From Dickeya oryzae (GTDB lineage Bacteria; Pseudomonadota; Gammaproteobacteria; Enterobacterales; Enterobacteriaceae): DNA of 64,000 bases. The notes under the pieces were generated by a model. It saw only the letters and a program-made list of their open reading frames with translations. It was not told where the DNA came from and did not search any database. A program made the translations under genes and the position numbers. Positions 29,449-39,734 of this stretch are shown here, piece by piece. Position 1 is the first letter of the stretch; each line of letters starts with the position of its first letter. Location: NCBI RefSeq assembly GCF_009372235.1, contig NZ_SULL01000018.1, forward strand, positions 1 to 64,000. The letters run 5' to 3'.

Positions 29449-29860
29449 TTTACGCGTATCCTGGCGCATGCAGTTGTTTTCGCTGCTAACGCACGGATTT
29501 CTGATGCTGATGATCCTGCTGGCTCCCTGGCCGGACGGCTACGCACCGCTGTGGCTCGGGTTAGTGACGCTGGTCGTGTTTGACTTTGTGCGCAGCCAGC
29601 GAAGCATCAAATCGCGCCAGGGGGAGATTTCCCTGCGTGGCGATAATCAACTACACTGGCAGCAACGTGACTGGCAGATTGTCCGGCGACCGTGGTTTAT
29701 GCGCAACGGCGTATTGTTATCGCTACGTGCGGTGGATGGTAAAGGGCAACAGCGTTTGTGGCTGGCGTCAGACAGTATGGGGAGTGAGGAATGGCGGCTG
29801 TTACGTCAACAGCTGCAGCAGCCTGCGCTGCATGGAACGGAATCTTCCCGCCATCATTAA
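29429..29860 (+). CDS. ygfX: YgfX/CptA membrane protein
   Basis: A 143-residue protein with two N-terminal membrane segments ([19 protein letters not shown] and [17 protein letters not shown]) and a soluble C-terminal half. It begins with GTG at 29429 ([12 protein letters not shown]), inside the sdhE 3' end, so it is translationally coupled. E. coli CptA/YgfX was described as a toxin acting on cytoskeletal proteins with SdhE/CptB as partner; in Serratia sdhE-ygfX affects pigment production. The antitoxin interpretation is disputed. Confidence 0.9.
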   Translation: MAQWQCDLRVSWRMQLFSLLTHGFLMLMILLAPWPDGYAPLWLGLVTLVVFDFVRSQRSIKSRQGEISLRGDNQLHWQQRDWQIVRRPWFMRNGVLLSLRAVDGKGQQRLWLASDSMGSEEWRLLRQQLQQPALHGTESSRHH

Positions 29861-29948
29861 CGGGCGAACGGTATTCGTGCGATTCAGGCGTGCCAGACAC
29901 GCCTGAATGTTCATCTGGCCTGATGACATCAAATAACGCGACAGCGCG

Positions 29949-30467
29949 TCAAAGTAACTCTGCCATTTCCAGCAGGATTTGTTCGCACCATTGCTGAAGA
30001 CGATCATCGCTCATGTCGTACTGGTTTACCTCATCCAGCGCCAGGCCAACAAAGTGCTTACCGTCTTCGGTGACGGGTTTGGGGCTGGTGAAATCGTAAC
30101 CCGCCGTTGGCCAGTAGCCAATGAAGCGCACGCCCAGCGGTTTGAGCTGGTCATGCAACATGCCGAGCGCATCCAAAAACCATTCGCCATACCCTAACTG
30201 GTCACCCATACCATAGAGCGCGACAATTTTTCCATTCAGATTCAATGTTGGCAATTGCGCCCAGATGGCTTCCCAGTCTTCCTGTATCTCACCAAAGTCC
30301 CAGGTGGGGATGCCAAGGATCAGCATCTCGTAGTTTTCCATCTCCTGCGGCGCAACGTCTTTCACGTTATGCAGGTCAACCAGTTCCTCACCCAGAATGT
30401 CGCGGATTTTCTCTGCTGCCATTTCGGTGTAGCAGGTGCTGGTGCCGTAAAAAAGTCCTATCTTCAT
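29949..30467 (-). CDS. fldB: Flavodoxin B
   Basis: A 172-residue long-chain flavodoxin. The FMN phosphate loop is [20 protein letters not shown]; the ring-binding loops are [15 protein letters not shown] and [20 protein letters not shown]. It is a cytosolic electron carrier, a paralogue of FldA, of the SoxRS regulon in E. coli. It sits between ygfX and xerD as in E. coli, here with a transporter gene inserted in the gap. Confidence 0.95.
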   Translation of the reverse strand: MKIGLFYGTSTCYTEMAAEKIRDILGEELVDLHNVKDVAPQEMENYEMLILGIPTWDFGEIQEDWEAIWAQLPTLNLNGKIVALYGMGDQLGYGEWFLDALGMLHDQLKPLGVRFIGYWPTAGYDFTSPKPVTEDGKHFVGLALDEVNQYDMSDDRLQQWCEQILLEMAELL

Positions 30468-30603
30468 AAGTTGTCTGATCGTGATTGCATCAATAAAAGG
30501 CGATATTGCTGTGCGCTTAGCCTAACGGAATAACCTGGGAGCGTACAGGGTGGGGCGGAAGATGAGAGGATGGTAAGCAAGAAAGCAGGGACGACAACAG
30601 GGT

Positions 30604-30637
30604 AAAAGCAGGGATGAAAGCGACGCCTTCATCCCTG
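30604..30637 (-). terminator. Terminator of the YhjE-like transporter
   Basis: CAGGGATGAA (30609-30618) pairs with TTCATCCCTG (30628-30637), followed on the minus strand by GC and four T. It is placed just after the transporter stop. Confidence 0.7.
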
Positions 30638-30643
30638 TAAGAC

Positions 30644-31969
30644 TTAACCGAGAGACTGGTGACGGGTTTCTTTTGTCAGCAGCAGTGCAATCAGAGTCAG
30701 CGAGGCCATGGCGGCGAGGTAAACACCGACATAGAACAGCCCATAATGGCTGGTCAGCCAGGCGGCGATATACGGCGCTACGGATGCCCCCAGAATCGAG
30801 GACACATTGTAGGAAAACGAGGCACCGGTATAGCGCACTTCAGTGGGGAACAGTTCCGGCAACAGCGCGCCCATCGGGCCGAAGGTCAGCCCCATCAGGC
30901 TCAGGCCGCAGACCAGAAAGGCCATAATCAGCATCTGGTTACCAGAGCCCAGCAGCGACGGGAATGCCATCGCGAAGACCAGCATAATGCAAGTCACGGT
31001 GATCATGGTCTTGCGACGACCGACGACGTCGGCCAGATAGCCTGCCACCGGGATCATCAGACCAAAACCGATGACTGCCATCATCAGCATCCACAGGAAG
31101 TTATTACGTGGAATGCCAAGCCCAGCCGGTGCTGGGGTGGTGCCGTAGGTCATGGAGTAGACGGTCATGATGTAAAACAGGGTATACGTTGCCAGCATAA
31201 TGAAGGTGCCCAAAACGGTGGCTTTCACATGCTTGCTCAGCAGGGTACCCAACGGTACACGTACCTGTTTCCCTTCTTTGGCGACTTTGGCAAACACCGG
31301 TGTTTCGTGCAATGACACACGTACATACAGGCCGATAATCACCAGCACCGCCGAGGCGATGAACGGCACACGCCATCCCCAACTCATGAACTGCTCGTTA
31401 GTGAGCATCCAGGACAGCAGCAGGAACGTACCGTTAGCGAAGAAGAAGCCGATGGGCGCACCCAATTGCGGGAATGAACCGTACAACGCGCGTTTGTGGG
31501 CAGGGGCGTTTTCGGTTGCCAGCAGCGCCGCGCCGCCCCATTCGCCACCGAGACCCAGCCCCTGACCGAAACGGGCCAGCGCCAGCAGCAGTGGTGCCAT
31601 AACGCCGATGGTTTCATAGCTCGGCAGCAAGCCGATTAAGACGGTGGAGATCCCCATGGTCAGCAGCGAGGCGACCAGCGTCACTTTACGCCCGACACGA
31701 TCACCAAAGTGACCGAATAGCGCAGAACCGATAGGCCGGGCAACAAATGCGATGGCGAAGGTCGCCAGCGATTGTAGCGTAGCGGCGGTCGCATCCCCCT
31801 GCGGGAAAAAGATGTGCGGAAATATCAGCACGGCAGCGGTAGCATAAATGTAAAAATCAAAGAATTCGATGGCGGTACCGATCAACGAGGCGACCACCAC
31901 CTTATTGCGCGAGTTAACTGGCGCTTCTGGTGCTTGAGTATCAATAGTGGATGAGATGGAGGCTTGCAT
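30644..31969 (-). CDS. yhjE: MFS metabolite:H+ symporter, YhjE-like
   Basis: A 441-residue MHS-type major facilitator with 12 predicted helices. The opening VASLIGTAIEFFDFYIYATA, the loop 2-3 motif GHFGDRVGRK, LARFGQGLGLGGEWGGAAL and LPELFPTEVRYTGASFSYN are typical of the family and very close to E. coli YhjE. I chose ATG 31969 (MQASISST) over an upstream in-frame ATG at 32014 because YhjE proteins start there, though the ribosome site is weak. The substrate is unknown, probably a carboxylate or other small metabolite. It lies between fldB and xerD, which are direct neighbours in E. coli. Confidence 0.85.
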   Translation of the reverse strand: MQASISSTIDTQAPEAPVNSRNKVVVASLIGTAIEFFDFYIYATAAVLIFPHIFFPQGDATAATLQSLATFAIAFVARPIGSALFGHFGDRVGRKVTLVASLLTMGISTVLIGLLPSYETIGVMAPLLLALARFGQGLGLGGEWGGAALLATENAPAHKRALYGSFPQLGAPIGFFFANGTFLLLSWMLTNEQFMSWGWRVPFIASAVLVIIGLYVRVSLHETPVFAKVAKEGKQVRVPLGTLLSKHVKATVLGTFIMLATYTLFYIMTVYSMTYGTTPAPAGLGIPRNNFLWMLMMAVIGFGLMIPVAGYLADVVGRRKTMITVTCIMLVFAMAFPSLLGSGNQMLIMAFLVCGLSLMGLTFGPMGALLPELFPTEVRYTGASFSYNVSSILGASVAPYIAAWLTSHYGLFYVGVYLAAMASLTLIALLLTKETRHQSLG

Positions 31970-32232
31970 AATTTTTTTGCTTTTTTGTAACACACGGACG
32001 CGCATTCTATGCATAGAAAAAAGTTCTTTTCAAACCACGGCGGCGGCTGAAGTCAAGCCTTGTGGTAACAGCATTCCGTGATCTGCATCAATAAGAAAAT
32101 ATAATCCCTTTCATGCTTCGTTTTGCCACAGGATGTGATGAAGTTGAGAATGATTACCGAATTGTACCCCGAACATACTCTGTCAGGCATAATGGCGGGA
32201 GAGTATGGTCTGCGGCATGGCAGGAGAGAGAG

Positions 32233-33132
32233 ATGCAGAAACAGGATCAGGCCTTAATCGAGCAGTTTCTGGATGCCTTGTGGCTGGAACGCAACCTGGC
32301 GGAAAATACATTGTCGTCCTATCGCAATGATCTGTCCTCGCTGGCGGAGTGGCTGGCGCACCATGACCGTCATCTGCTGGAGGCGCAGCCGTCTGACCTA
32401 CAGGATTTTCTGGCTGAGCGACTGGAGGGCGGTTACAAGGCCACCAGTTCAGCGCGTTTGCTGAGCGCAATGCGGCGTTTGTTTCAGTATCTGTACCGGG
32501 AAAAGCAACGAGCAGATGACCCGAGTGCGCCGTTGTCTTCTCCTAAACTGCCGCAGCGATTACCGAAGGATCTCACTGAAGCGCAGGTGGAAGCGCTGTT
32601 GGCGGCACCGGTTACCGATCAGCCGATCGAACTGCGGGATAAGGCGATGCTGGAACTGCTGTACGCGACCGGTCTGCGTGTATCGGAACTGGTGGGGCTG
32701 ACGATGAGCGATGTCAGTCTGCGCCAGGGGGTGGTGCGCGTCGTGGGGAAAGGCAACAAGGAGCGACTGGTGCCGCTCGGGGAAGAGGCGGTGTACTGGC
32801 TGGAGCAGTATCTGGAGTACAGTCGTCCCTGGTTGCTAAACGGGCAGACGCTGGATGTGTTGTTTCCGAGTAACCGTGCCCAGCAGATGACGCGCCAGAC
32901 GTTCTGGCACCGTATCAAGCACTATGCGACACTGGCATCTATTGACAGCAATAAACTTTCTCCGCATGTTTTGCGTCATGCCTTTGCAACCCACCTGCTG
33001 AATCACGGTGCGGATTTGCGAGTGGTGCAGATGTTGTTGGGCCACAGCGATCTTTCCACCACGCAGATTTATACCCACGTTGCGACGGAGCGGTTGAAAC
33101 AACTGCATCAACAGCACCATCCCCGGGCATGA
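32233..33132 (+). CDS. xerD: Site-specific tyrosine recombinase XerD
   Basis: A 299-residue tyrosine recombinase that with XerC resolves chromosome dimers at dif. The start at 32233 (MQKQDQALIEQFLDALWLER) follows GGAGAGAG; the frame is open further upstream but is not conserved. Catalytic residues are visible: Arg in TGLRVSELVG, Lys in GKGNKERLVPLG, His and Arg in SPHVLRHAFATHLL, His in LLGHSDLSTTQIYTHV and its Tyr nucleophile. It begins a xerD-dsbC-recJ group. Confidence 0.97.
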   Translation: MQKQDQALIEQFLDALWLERNLAENTLSSYRNDLSSLAEWLAHHDRHLLEAQPSDLQDFLAERLEGGYKATSSARLLSAMRRLFQYLYREKQRADDPSAPLSSPKLPQRLPKDLTEAQVEALLAAPVTDQPIELRDKAMLELLYATGLRVSELVGLTMSDVSLRQGVVRVVGKGNKERLVPLGEEAVYWLEQYLEYSRPWLLNGQTLDVLFPSNRAQQMTRQTFWHRIKHYATLASIDSNKLSPHVLRHAFATHLLNHGADLRVVQMLLGHSDLSTTQIYTHVATERLKQLHQQHHPRA

Positions 33133-33218
33133 TGCCTCTGGGTCGATAGAATGATAATGGCGGTTTCCGCCTATAATGGATAAGCGCGGCGCTTGCGCCC
33201 TGAGAACAGGATAACTCC

Positions 33219-33935
33219 ATGAAAAAACGTGTAATACTCCTTTCGTTGCTGGCGCTGGCTTTCGGCAACATGGCACACGCGGATGACGCCGCGATTAAGC
33301 AGACGCTGAACCGTTTGGGAATACAGAACGCGGAAGTGAAAGATTCTCCCATCAGCGGAATGAAAACTCTGTTGACGGAGAATGGCGTGCTTTACATCAC
33401 CGACGACGGTAAACACCTGTTGCAAGGGCCACTGTATGACGTCAGCGGTAAGGATCCGGTGAATGTCACCAATCATATTCTGAATGATCGTCTGAATGCC
33501 CTGAAAGACCAGATGATCGTTTATAAGGCACCACAGGAGAAACACGTCATCACCGTGTTTACCGACATCACCTGCGGCTACTGCCACAAGCTGCATGAGC
33601 AGATCAAAGATTACAACGCGCTGGGTATTACCGTGCGTTATCTGGCTTTCCCTCGCCAGGGCATGAACTCTCAGGCCGCGAAAGACATGCAATCCATCTG
33701 GTGCGTCGCGGATCGCAACAAGGCGTTTGATGCGGCCATGAAAGGGGATGATGTCTCGCCGGCGACCTGTAAAACGGATATCGGCGCGCACTACCAACTG
33801 GGTGTGCTGTTTGGCGTGCAGGGGACACCGGCTGTCGTATTGAGTGACGGCACGGTGGTGCCGGGGTATCAGCCGCCTAAAGAAATGATGGCTATGCTGG
33901 AAGCGCACAAAGCCTCGCTGAAATCTGGTGGCTAA
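33219..33935 (+). CDS. dsbC: Thiol:disulfide isomerase DsbC
   Basis: A 238-residue periplasmic disulfide isomerase. The signal peptide is MKKRVILLSLLALAFGNMAH with cleavage after AHA. The N-terminal dimerisation domain is followed by the thioredoxin domain with active site TCGYC near residues 117-121 and the cis-Pro segment VQGTPAVVLSDG. The second cysteine pair (WCV...ATCK) is present. It lies between xerD and recJ as in E. coli. Confidence 0.97.
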   Translation: MKKRVILLSLLALAFGNMAHADDAAIKQTLNRLGIQNAEVKDSPISGMKTLLTENGVLYITDDGKHLLQGPLYDVSGKDPVNVTNHILNDRLNALKDQMIVYKAPQEKHVITVFTDITCGYCHKLHEQIKDYNALGITVRYLAFPRQGMNSQAAKDMQSIWCVADRNKAFDAAMKGDDVSPATCKTDIGAHYQLGVLFGVQGTPAVVLSDGTVVPGYQPPKEMMAMLEAHKASLKSGG

Positions 33936-33958
33936 TTGAATCGAGTGGTTAATCAAGC

Positions 33959-35689
33959 GTGAATGTTGTTACCCAACTCCGTCGCCGTCCGGTGGCGGAG
34001 ACGGAGTTACCTGACTCCCTCCCGGCACTATTACGTCGTTTATACGCCCAGCGCGGTGTGAGACAGGCGCAGGAACTGGAGCGCAGTCTGCGCGGCCTGT
34101 TGGATTATCGTCTGCTGAGCGGTATTTCTCAGGCCGTCGACGTGTTGTGTCGGGCGCTGGCGGAAGAGCGCCGCATTGTGATTGTCGGTGATTTTGACGC
34201 TGACGGTGCCACCAGTACCGCGCTGACGGTGCTGGCGCTGCGCAGTATGGGAGGGCGAGAGGTTCAGTATCTGGTGCCCAACCGTTTCGAAGATGGGTAT
34301 GGGCTCAGTCCCGAAGTGGTCGCTCAGGCGGCTGCCAAAGGGGCGGAGTTGATCGTTACCGTCGATAACGGCATTTCGTCCCACGCTGGGGTGGATGATG
34401 CGCACCGGCGAGGTATCGAGGTGGTGGTGACTGACCACCATTTGCCGGGGGACACCCTGCCAGCGGCAGAGGCGATGGTGAATCCTAATCTGGTGGATTG
34501 TGCGTTTCCGTCGAAGGCGTTAGCCGGCGTGGGCGTGGCGTTCTACCTGATGATGGCGTTGCGGGCTCGCCTGCGTGAGTCTGGCTGGTTTACTGAACGC
34601 GGGCTGGCCGAGCCTAATCTGGCGGAATTGCTGGATTTGGTGGCGTTGGGGACGGTGGCGGATGTAGTGCCGCTGGACGCCAATAACCGTATTCTGGTCG
34701 CACAGGGACTGAGCCGCATTCGGGCCGGAAAATGTCGGCCGGGGATCCGCGCTTTGCTGGAAGTCTCTAACCGCGATGCCGCCCAACTGGTAGCCACTGA
34801 TTTGGGCTTTGCGCTCGGGCCGCGCCTGAATGCTGCCGGTCGACTGGACGATATGTCCGTCGGGGTTGAGCTGTTGTTGTGCCATGACATCGTGCAGGCG
34901 CGGATGCTGGCCAGCGATCTGGATGCGCTCAACCAAAGTCGCCGTGAGATTGAAGCGGGGATGCAGGTAGAAGCGTTGCAGTTGTGCGAACAACTGGAGC
35001 GTAGCCGCGATACGTTGCCGCTGGGGCTGGCGATGTACCACCCGGATTGGCACCAGGGCGTGGTGGGCATTCTGGCGTCGCGCATCAAAGAGCGTTTTCA
35101 TCGCCCGGTGATTGCGTTTGCACCGGCGGGCGACGGCATTCTGAAAGGCTCCGGGCGCTCTATCGCCGGGCTGCACTTGCGTGACGCGCTGGAGCGACTG
35201 GATACCTGTTATCCCGGCCTGATGCTGAAGTTTGGCGGTCATGCGATGGCGGCGGGACTGTCACTGGTCGAAGATCGCTTTGACGAGTTTCGCCAGCGTT
35301 TTGCCGATCTGGTTGGCGAGTGGCTGGATGCTTCACAGCTCGAAGGCGTGGTGTGGTCAGATGGCGAATTAGCCGTGCCTGAGTTGTCGCTTGGCACCGC
35401 TGAAATGCTGCGTGAGGCCGGGCCGTGGGGGCAGGCTTTTCCTGAGCCACTTTTTGACGGCCGTTTTCGCCTGTTGCAACAACGGCTGGTTGGTGAACGC
35501 CATCTCAAGGTCATGGTGGAGCCGCTGGGTGGCGGCCCGCTGTTGGACGGTATCGCGTTTAACGTGGATACCGTGCTGTGGCCTGACAGCAGCGTGCGTG
35601 AAGTCGAACTGGCCTATAAACTGGATGTTAACGAATTCCGCGGCAAACGCTCGGTACAACTGCTGATAGAGCACCTGTGGCCGCTGTAG
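33959..35689 (+). CDS. recJ: Single-stranded-DNA-specific 5'-3' exonuclease RecJ
   Basis: A 576-residue DHH-superfamily exonuclease used in RecF recombination, mismatch repair and base excision repair. The metal-binding motifs VIVGDFDADGATSTALT and VTDHHLPGD (DHH) are intact, and the DHHA1 motif KFGGHAMAAGLSL is present. The start is GTG 33959, 23 bp after dsbC. The length matches E. coli (577). Confidence 0.96.
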   Translation: MNVVTQLRRRPVAETELPDSLPALLRRLYAQRGVRQAQELERSLRGLLDYRLLSGISQAVDVLCRALAEERRIVIVGDFDADGATSTALTVLALRSMGGREVQYLVPNRFEDGYGLSPEVVAQAAAKGAELIVTVDNGISSHAGVDDAHRRGIEVVVTDHHLPGDTLPAAEAMVNPNLVDCAFPSKALAGVGVAFYLMMALRARLRESGWFTERGLAEPNLAELLDLVALGTVADVVPLDANNRILVAQGLSRIRAGKCRPGIRALLEVSNRDAAQLVATDLGFALGPRLNAAGRLDDMSVGVELLLCHDIVQARMLASDLDALNQSRREIEAGMQVEALQLCEQLERSRDTLPLGLAMYHPDWHQGVVGILASRIKERFHRPVIAFAPAGDGILKGSGRSIAGLHLRDALERLDTCYPGLMLKFGGHAMAAGLSLVEDRFDEFRQRFADLVGEWLDASQLEGVVWSDGELAVPELSLGTAEMLREAGPWGQAFPEPLFDGRFRLLQQRLVGERHLKVMVEPLGGGPLLDGIAFNVDTVLWPDSSVREVELAYKLDVNEFRGKRSVQLLIEHLWPL

Positions 35690-35709
35690 CGTACAGACGC
35701 TGAAATCGA

Positions 35710-35735
35710 CGCCGGGTTTTCCCGGCGTTTTCTTT
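35710..35735 (+). terminator. Terminator of recJ
   Basis: CGCCGGG-TTTT-CCCGGCG (35710-35727) followed by a T-rich tract. It is a strong intrinsic terminator 20 bp after recJ. Confidence 0.88.
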
Positions 35736-35751
35736 TCACCCGGCGGGACAT

Positions 35752-35802
35752 CCCGCTAAAATCGGTAACCCGCTAAAATCGGTAACCCGCTAAAATCGGT
35801 AA
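35752..35802. repeat. Three perfect 17-bp tandem repeats upstream of prfB
   Basis: CCCGCTAAAATCGGTAA occurs three times in succession, 89 bp before the prfB start. A fourth partial similarity (AAGCTATAAACC) follows. The repeats lie where prfB promoter elements would be expected and contain TAAAAT-like -10 sequences. The role is unknown. Confidence 0.9.
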
Positions 35803-35890
35803 AAAGCTATAAACCACGGCGTGGATCCGCTACAATTCGCGGTTTACATGCATTCTGTCATCGACAAACAACTATTAAGATCTTACGACC

Positions 35891-36989
35891 ATGTTTGAAA
35901 TCAATCCGGTAAAAAACCGCATTCAGGACCTGTCTGACCGGACAGCCGTTCTGAGGGGGTATCTTTGACTATGACGCCAAGAAAGAGCGTCTGGAAGAGG
36001 TAAACGCCGAGCTGGAACAGCCCGACGTATGGAACGAACCTGAGCGCGCTCAGGCGCTGGGGAAAGAGCGCTCCTCCCTGGAAATGATCGTCGACACCAT
36101 TGATCAGATGGTTCAGGGGCTGGACGATGTCGCCGGCCTGCTGGATCTGGCGGTAGAGGCCGACGACGAAGAGACCTTTAACGAAGCCATCGCCGAGCTG
36201 GATTTACTGGAAGACAAGCTGGGTCAGCTGGAATTCCGCCGTATGTTCTCCGGCGAGTACGATAGCGCTGATTGCTACCTCGATTTGCAGGCCGGTTCCG
36301 GCGGCACCGAAGCGCAGGACTGGGCCAGCATGCTGCTGCGTATGTATTTGCGCTGGGCGGAAAGCAAAGGCTTCAAAACCGAAGTCATTGAAGAGTCTGA
36401 AGGCGAAGTCGCTGGCATCAAGTCTGCCACTATCAAGATTATGGGCGACTATGCGTTTGGCTGGTTGCGTACCGAAACCGGCGTACACCGTCTGGTGCGT
36501 AAGAGTCCGTTTGACTCGGGCGGCCGCCGCCATACGTCGTTCAGTTCCGCTTTCGTGTATCCGGAAGTCGATGACGATATTGATATCGAGATCAATCCTG
36601 CCGACCTGCGTATCGATGTGTATCGCGCTTCTGGTGCGGGTGGTCAGCACGTTAACCGTACTGAATCCGCGGTGCGTATTACTCACATCCCGACCAATAT
36701 CGTGACGCAGTGCCAGAACGATCGCTCTCAGCATAAGAACAAAGATCAAGCGATGAAACAGCTGAAAGCCAAGCTGTATGAGTTCGAAATGCAGAAGAAG
36801 AACGCTGAGAAGCAGGCGTTGGAAGACAATAAGTCCGATATCGGCTGGGGCAGCCAGATTCGTTCTTATGTACTGGACGATTCCCGCATTAAAGATCTGC
36901 GTACTGGGGTTGAAACACGTAATACCCAGTCGGTGCTGGATGGCGATCTGGACAAGTTTATCGAAGCAAGTTTAAAAGCGGGGTTATAA
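35891..36989 (+). CDS. prfB: Peptide chain release factor 2 (programmed +1 frameshift)
   Basis: A 365-residue RF2 encoded in two frames: 35891-35965 and 35967-36989. Codon 26 is an in-frame TGA in the context CTT-TGA-C, preceded by the SD-like AGGGGG (35954-35959), the classic autoregulatory +1 slip site in which RF2 shortage allows readthrough. Stop codon recognition SPF ([15 protein letters not shown]) and the catalytic GGQ ([10 protein letters not shown]) are present. It is followed 8 bp later by lysS, probably one transcript. Confidence 0.97.
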
Positions 36990-36997
36990 GGAATCTC

Positions 36998-38515
36998 ATG
37001 TCTGAACCACAAAATCAGGGTGCCGAGCAGGCGCTGGATCTTAACAACGAACTCAGAACCCGCCGTGAGAAGCTGGCGGCGTTGCGTGAGACCGGCATCG
37101 CTTTTCCGAACGATTTCCGCCGTGACAGCACCGCTGATCAACTGCACACCAGCTATGACGAAAAAGAGAACGAAGAGCTGGAAGCACTGGGTCTGGAAGT
37201 GACGGTTGCCGGTCGTATGATGACCCGCCGTATCATGGGTAAGGCGTCATTCGTGACCTTGCAGGATGTCGGTGGCCGTATTCAGTTGTATGTGGCGCGT
37301 GATGACCTGCCGGAAGGCGTCTACAACGAGCAGTTCAAAAAATGGGATTTGGGCGACATCCTTGGCGCACGCGGCAAGCTGTTTAAAACCAAAACCGGTG
37401 AGCTGTCTATCCACTGTACTGAACTGCGTTTGCTGACCAAAGCGTTGCGCCCGTTGCCGGATAAGTTCCACGGCCTGGCGGATCAGGAAACCCGTTACCG
37501 CCAGCGTTATCTGGACCTGATCGCCAACGACGAATCCCGCCATACTTTCCGTGTGCGTTCGCAGATTCTGGCTGGTATTCGCCAGTTCATGGTCGGTCGT
37601 GATTTTATGGAAGTCGAAACGCCGATGATGCAGGTGATCCCCGGTGGGGCGTCTGCTCGTCCGTTCATCACCCATCACAATGCGCTGGATATCGATATGT
37701 ATCTGCGTATCGCGCCAGAGCTGTACCTGAAGCGTCTGGTGGTCGGTGGTTTTGAGCGTGTATTCGAGATCAACCGTAACTTCCGTAACGAAGGTGTGTC
37801 GCCGCGTCATAACCCTGAGTTCACCATGATGGAACTCTACATGGCGTATGCGGACTACAAAGACCTGATCGAACTGACCGAATCACTGTTCCGCACGCTG
37901 GCGCAGAACGTTCTGGGCACCACTGAGGTGCCGTATGGCGACCAGGTGTTTGATTTCGGTAAGCCGTTCGAGAAGCTGACCATGCGTGAAGCCATCAAGA
38001 AATACCGTCCTGAAACCAACCTGGCGGATCTGGATAGCTTCGACGCGGCAAAAGCCATCGCAGAATCTATCGGCATCAAGGTAGAGAAGAGCTGGGGCCT
38101 GGGCCGTCTCGTCACCGAGATCTTCGAAGAAGTGGCGGAAGCCCATCTGATCCAGCCGACGTTCATCACCGAATACCCGGCTGAAGTGTCACCATTGGCA
38201 CGTCGCAACGACCAGAACCCGGAAATCACCGACCGCTTCGAGTTCTTCATCGGCGGACGTGAGATCGGCAACGGTTTCTCCGAGCTGAACGACGCAGAAG
38301 ATCAGGCGCAACGCTTCCAGGATCAGGTGGCGGCGAAAGATGCCGGTGACGACGAAGCGATGTTCTACGACGAAGACTATGTTACCGCGCTGGAGCATGG
38401 CTTGCCGCCGACCGCAGGTCTGGGCATTGGTATCGACCGTATGGTGATGCTGTTTACCAACAGTCACACCATTCGCGACGTGATCCTGTTCCCGGCAATG
38501 CGTCCGCAGAAATAA
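36998..38515 (+). CDS. lysS: Lysyl-tRNA synthetase (class II)
   Basis: A 505-residue class IIb synthetase that charges tRNA-Lys. An OB-fold anticodon domain ([20 protein letters not shown]) is followed by class II motifs: motif 2 [20 protein letters not shown] and motif 3 [30 protein letters not shown] is intact. It forms a prfB-lysS operon as in E. coli. Confidence 0.97.
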   Translation: MSEPQNQGAEQALDLNNELRTRREKLAALRETGIAFPNDFRRDSTADQLHTSYDEKENEELEALGLEVTVAGRMMTRRIMGKASFVTLQDVGGRIQLYVARDDLPEGVYNEQFKKWDLGDILGARGKLFKTKTGELSIHCTELRLLTKALRPLPDKFHGLADQETRYRQRYLDLIANDESRHTFRVRSQILAGIRQFMVGRDFMEVETPMMQVIPGGASARPFITHHNALDIDMYLRIAPELYLKRLVVGGFERVFEINRNFRNEGVSPRHNPEFTMMELYMAYADYKDLIELTESLFRTLAQNVLGTTEVPYGDQVFDFGKPFEKLTMREAIKKYRPETNLADLDSFDAAKAIAESIGIKVEKSWGLGRLVTEIFEEVAEAHLIQPTFITEYPAEVSPLARRNDQNPEITDRFEFFIGGREIGNGFSELNDAEDQAQRFQDQVAAKDAGDDEAMFYDEDYVTALEHGLPPTAGLGIGIDRMVMLFTNSHTIRDVILFPAMRPQK

Positions 38516-38532
38516 GCCTCACCGCGGTATCC

Positions 38533-38569
38533 CGGCTCGTTTGCCCGCAGGCAGACGAGCCGTTTTTTT
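38533..38569 (+). terminator. Terminator of prfB-lysS
   Basis: CGGCTCGT (38533-38540) pairs with ACGAGCCG (38555-38562), followed by seven T. It is 17 bp after lysS. Confidence 0.88.
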
Positions 38570-38786
38570 ATCTCCCCGTGTTTCCCTCTTTTACGCGCAT
38601 TATCATCCGACAGGCTCGCCTTGCCGTTGGCGTGGGGGGAATGCTACTGTCGTTTGTCCTGATACGGCATTGCCGTAGCGCATTTATCTCGCTGTATCGG
38701 CATAGCAGTCTTGCCAGTAAGGCAAGCAGGAAAGTGGATTCATCGCCCAGCATGAGACAGAGTGAAGAGAGTAAGAAGAGGAATGT

Positions 38787-39458
38787 ATGTTACTGGTGAT
38801 GTTGAGTGGGTTGTTACTGTCGTTGTCGCTGTGCCTGGACTTGGGCATCGTCAACACCGCCATTATTAATCGTGGTATTCGGGACGGCGCAGGCGCGGCG
38901 TTTTTTATTGGGCTGGGATCCTGCTTTGGTGATTTGCTCTATGCGACCCTGTCGGTGTTAGGGATGGCGGTGATCTTTAACTACACCCCAGTACGGTGGC
39001 TGTTGTGGATTGGTGGTGGCGGTGTACTGCTGTGGCTGTCATTCAACATGGCACGTAGCGCCTGGCGCGACTATCGCCAGCACCGTGGTTTGGCTATTGA
39101 AACCGCGAGCGAGCCTTCATCTGGTGCCTCTGCCCCTGCGCGCCGCCATTTTATCAGCGGAATGGGAATGGCACTGGCGTCACCCAGCGCATTACTGTGG
39201 TTTGCTGCTGTGGGCGGGACGTTGATTGCCCAGGCGACGGATGGTTCTGCCAGACAAATTGCGCTATTTCTGGTGGGATTTTTCATTGGCGGCATACTCT
39301 GGACGCTGTTTATGGCGGTCTTAATCAAGTACGGGCGTGGTGCGTTAAAAGGCAGGTTGTCGTTTTACTGCAGTGCGGTATCGGCAGTGTTATTCGCGGT
39401 GTTTGCCGTGCAGGTGATCGTCAACGGGTACCAAACGCTGCTGATGACAGCGGTGTGA
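38787..39458 (+). CDS. LysE/RhtB-family exporter
   Basis: A 223-residue membrane protein with about six predicted helices, of the LysE amino-acid exporter superfamily. The N-terminal helix ends in CLDLGIVNTAIINRGIRDG, and GLGSCFGDLLYATLSVLG resembles the family's conserved GxxxGD-type segment. The sequence SGMGMALASPSALLWFAAVG matches the NPK/NP region of relatives. The ATG at 38787 has GAGGAA in front. The exported compound is unknown. It is the last chromosomal gene before the tRNA-Gly and the island. Confidence 0.8.
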   Translation: MLLVMLSGLLLSLSLCLDLGIVNTAIINRGIRDGAGAAFFIGLGSCFGDLLYATLSVLGMAVIFNYTPVRWLLWIGGGGVLLWLSFNMARSAWRDYRQHRGLAIETASEPSSGASAPARRHFISGMGMALASPSALLWFAAVGGTLIAQATDGSARQIALFLVGFFIGGILWTLFMAVLIKYGRGALKGRLSFYCSAVSAVLFAVFAVQVIVNGYQTLLMTAV

Positions 39459-39543
39459 GTCGACCGCTCAAAACACGCGCAATCAAACCGTGTTTTATCT
39501 TGCCCGCCAGAGAGATGGCGCTATAATGCCAGTCACTTTCTAC

Positions 39544-39617
39544 GCGGGCGTAGTTCAATGGTAGAACGAGAGCTTCCCAAGCTCTATACGAGGGTTCGAT
39601 TCCCTTCGCCCGCTCCA
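39544..39617 (+). tRNA. glyU: tRNA-Gly(CCC)
   Basis: A 74-nt tRNA with acceptor stem GCGGGCG, anticodon loop TTCCCAA (anticodon CCC), T-loop GTTCGAT and encoded CCA. It corresponds to E. coli glyU. Everything to its right is AT-rich accessory DNA, so its 3' end is a likely integration point. No second copy of its 3' end was found in the window. Confidence 0.96.
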
Positions 39618-39734
39618 AACTCAAGTCTCCTGAAGTATCCCAACTGTAAGTGTGTAAGCACACCCGTTTTAGTTCCATGGGTAATCCCCCCGAAAAACCG
39701 GTGTGTTTATAAGTAGAATTTTCTCCTAACCTGA

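Noticed and set aside
38580..38786. A possible small gene between lysS and the LysE-like exporter
   Set aside because: Frames here are short, lack ribosome sites and read through inverted repeats such as CTTGCC-AGTA-GGCAAG; only leader sequence of the exporter is likely.
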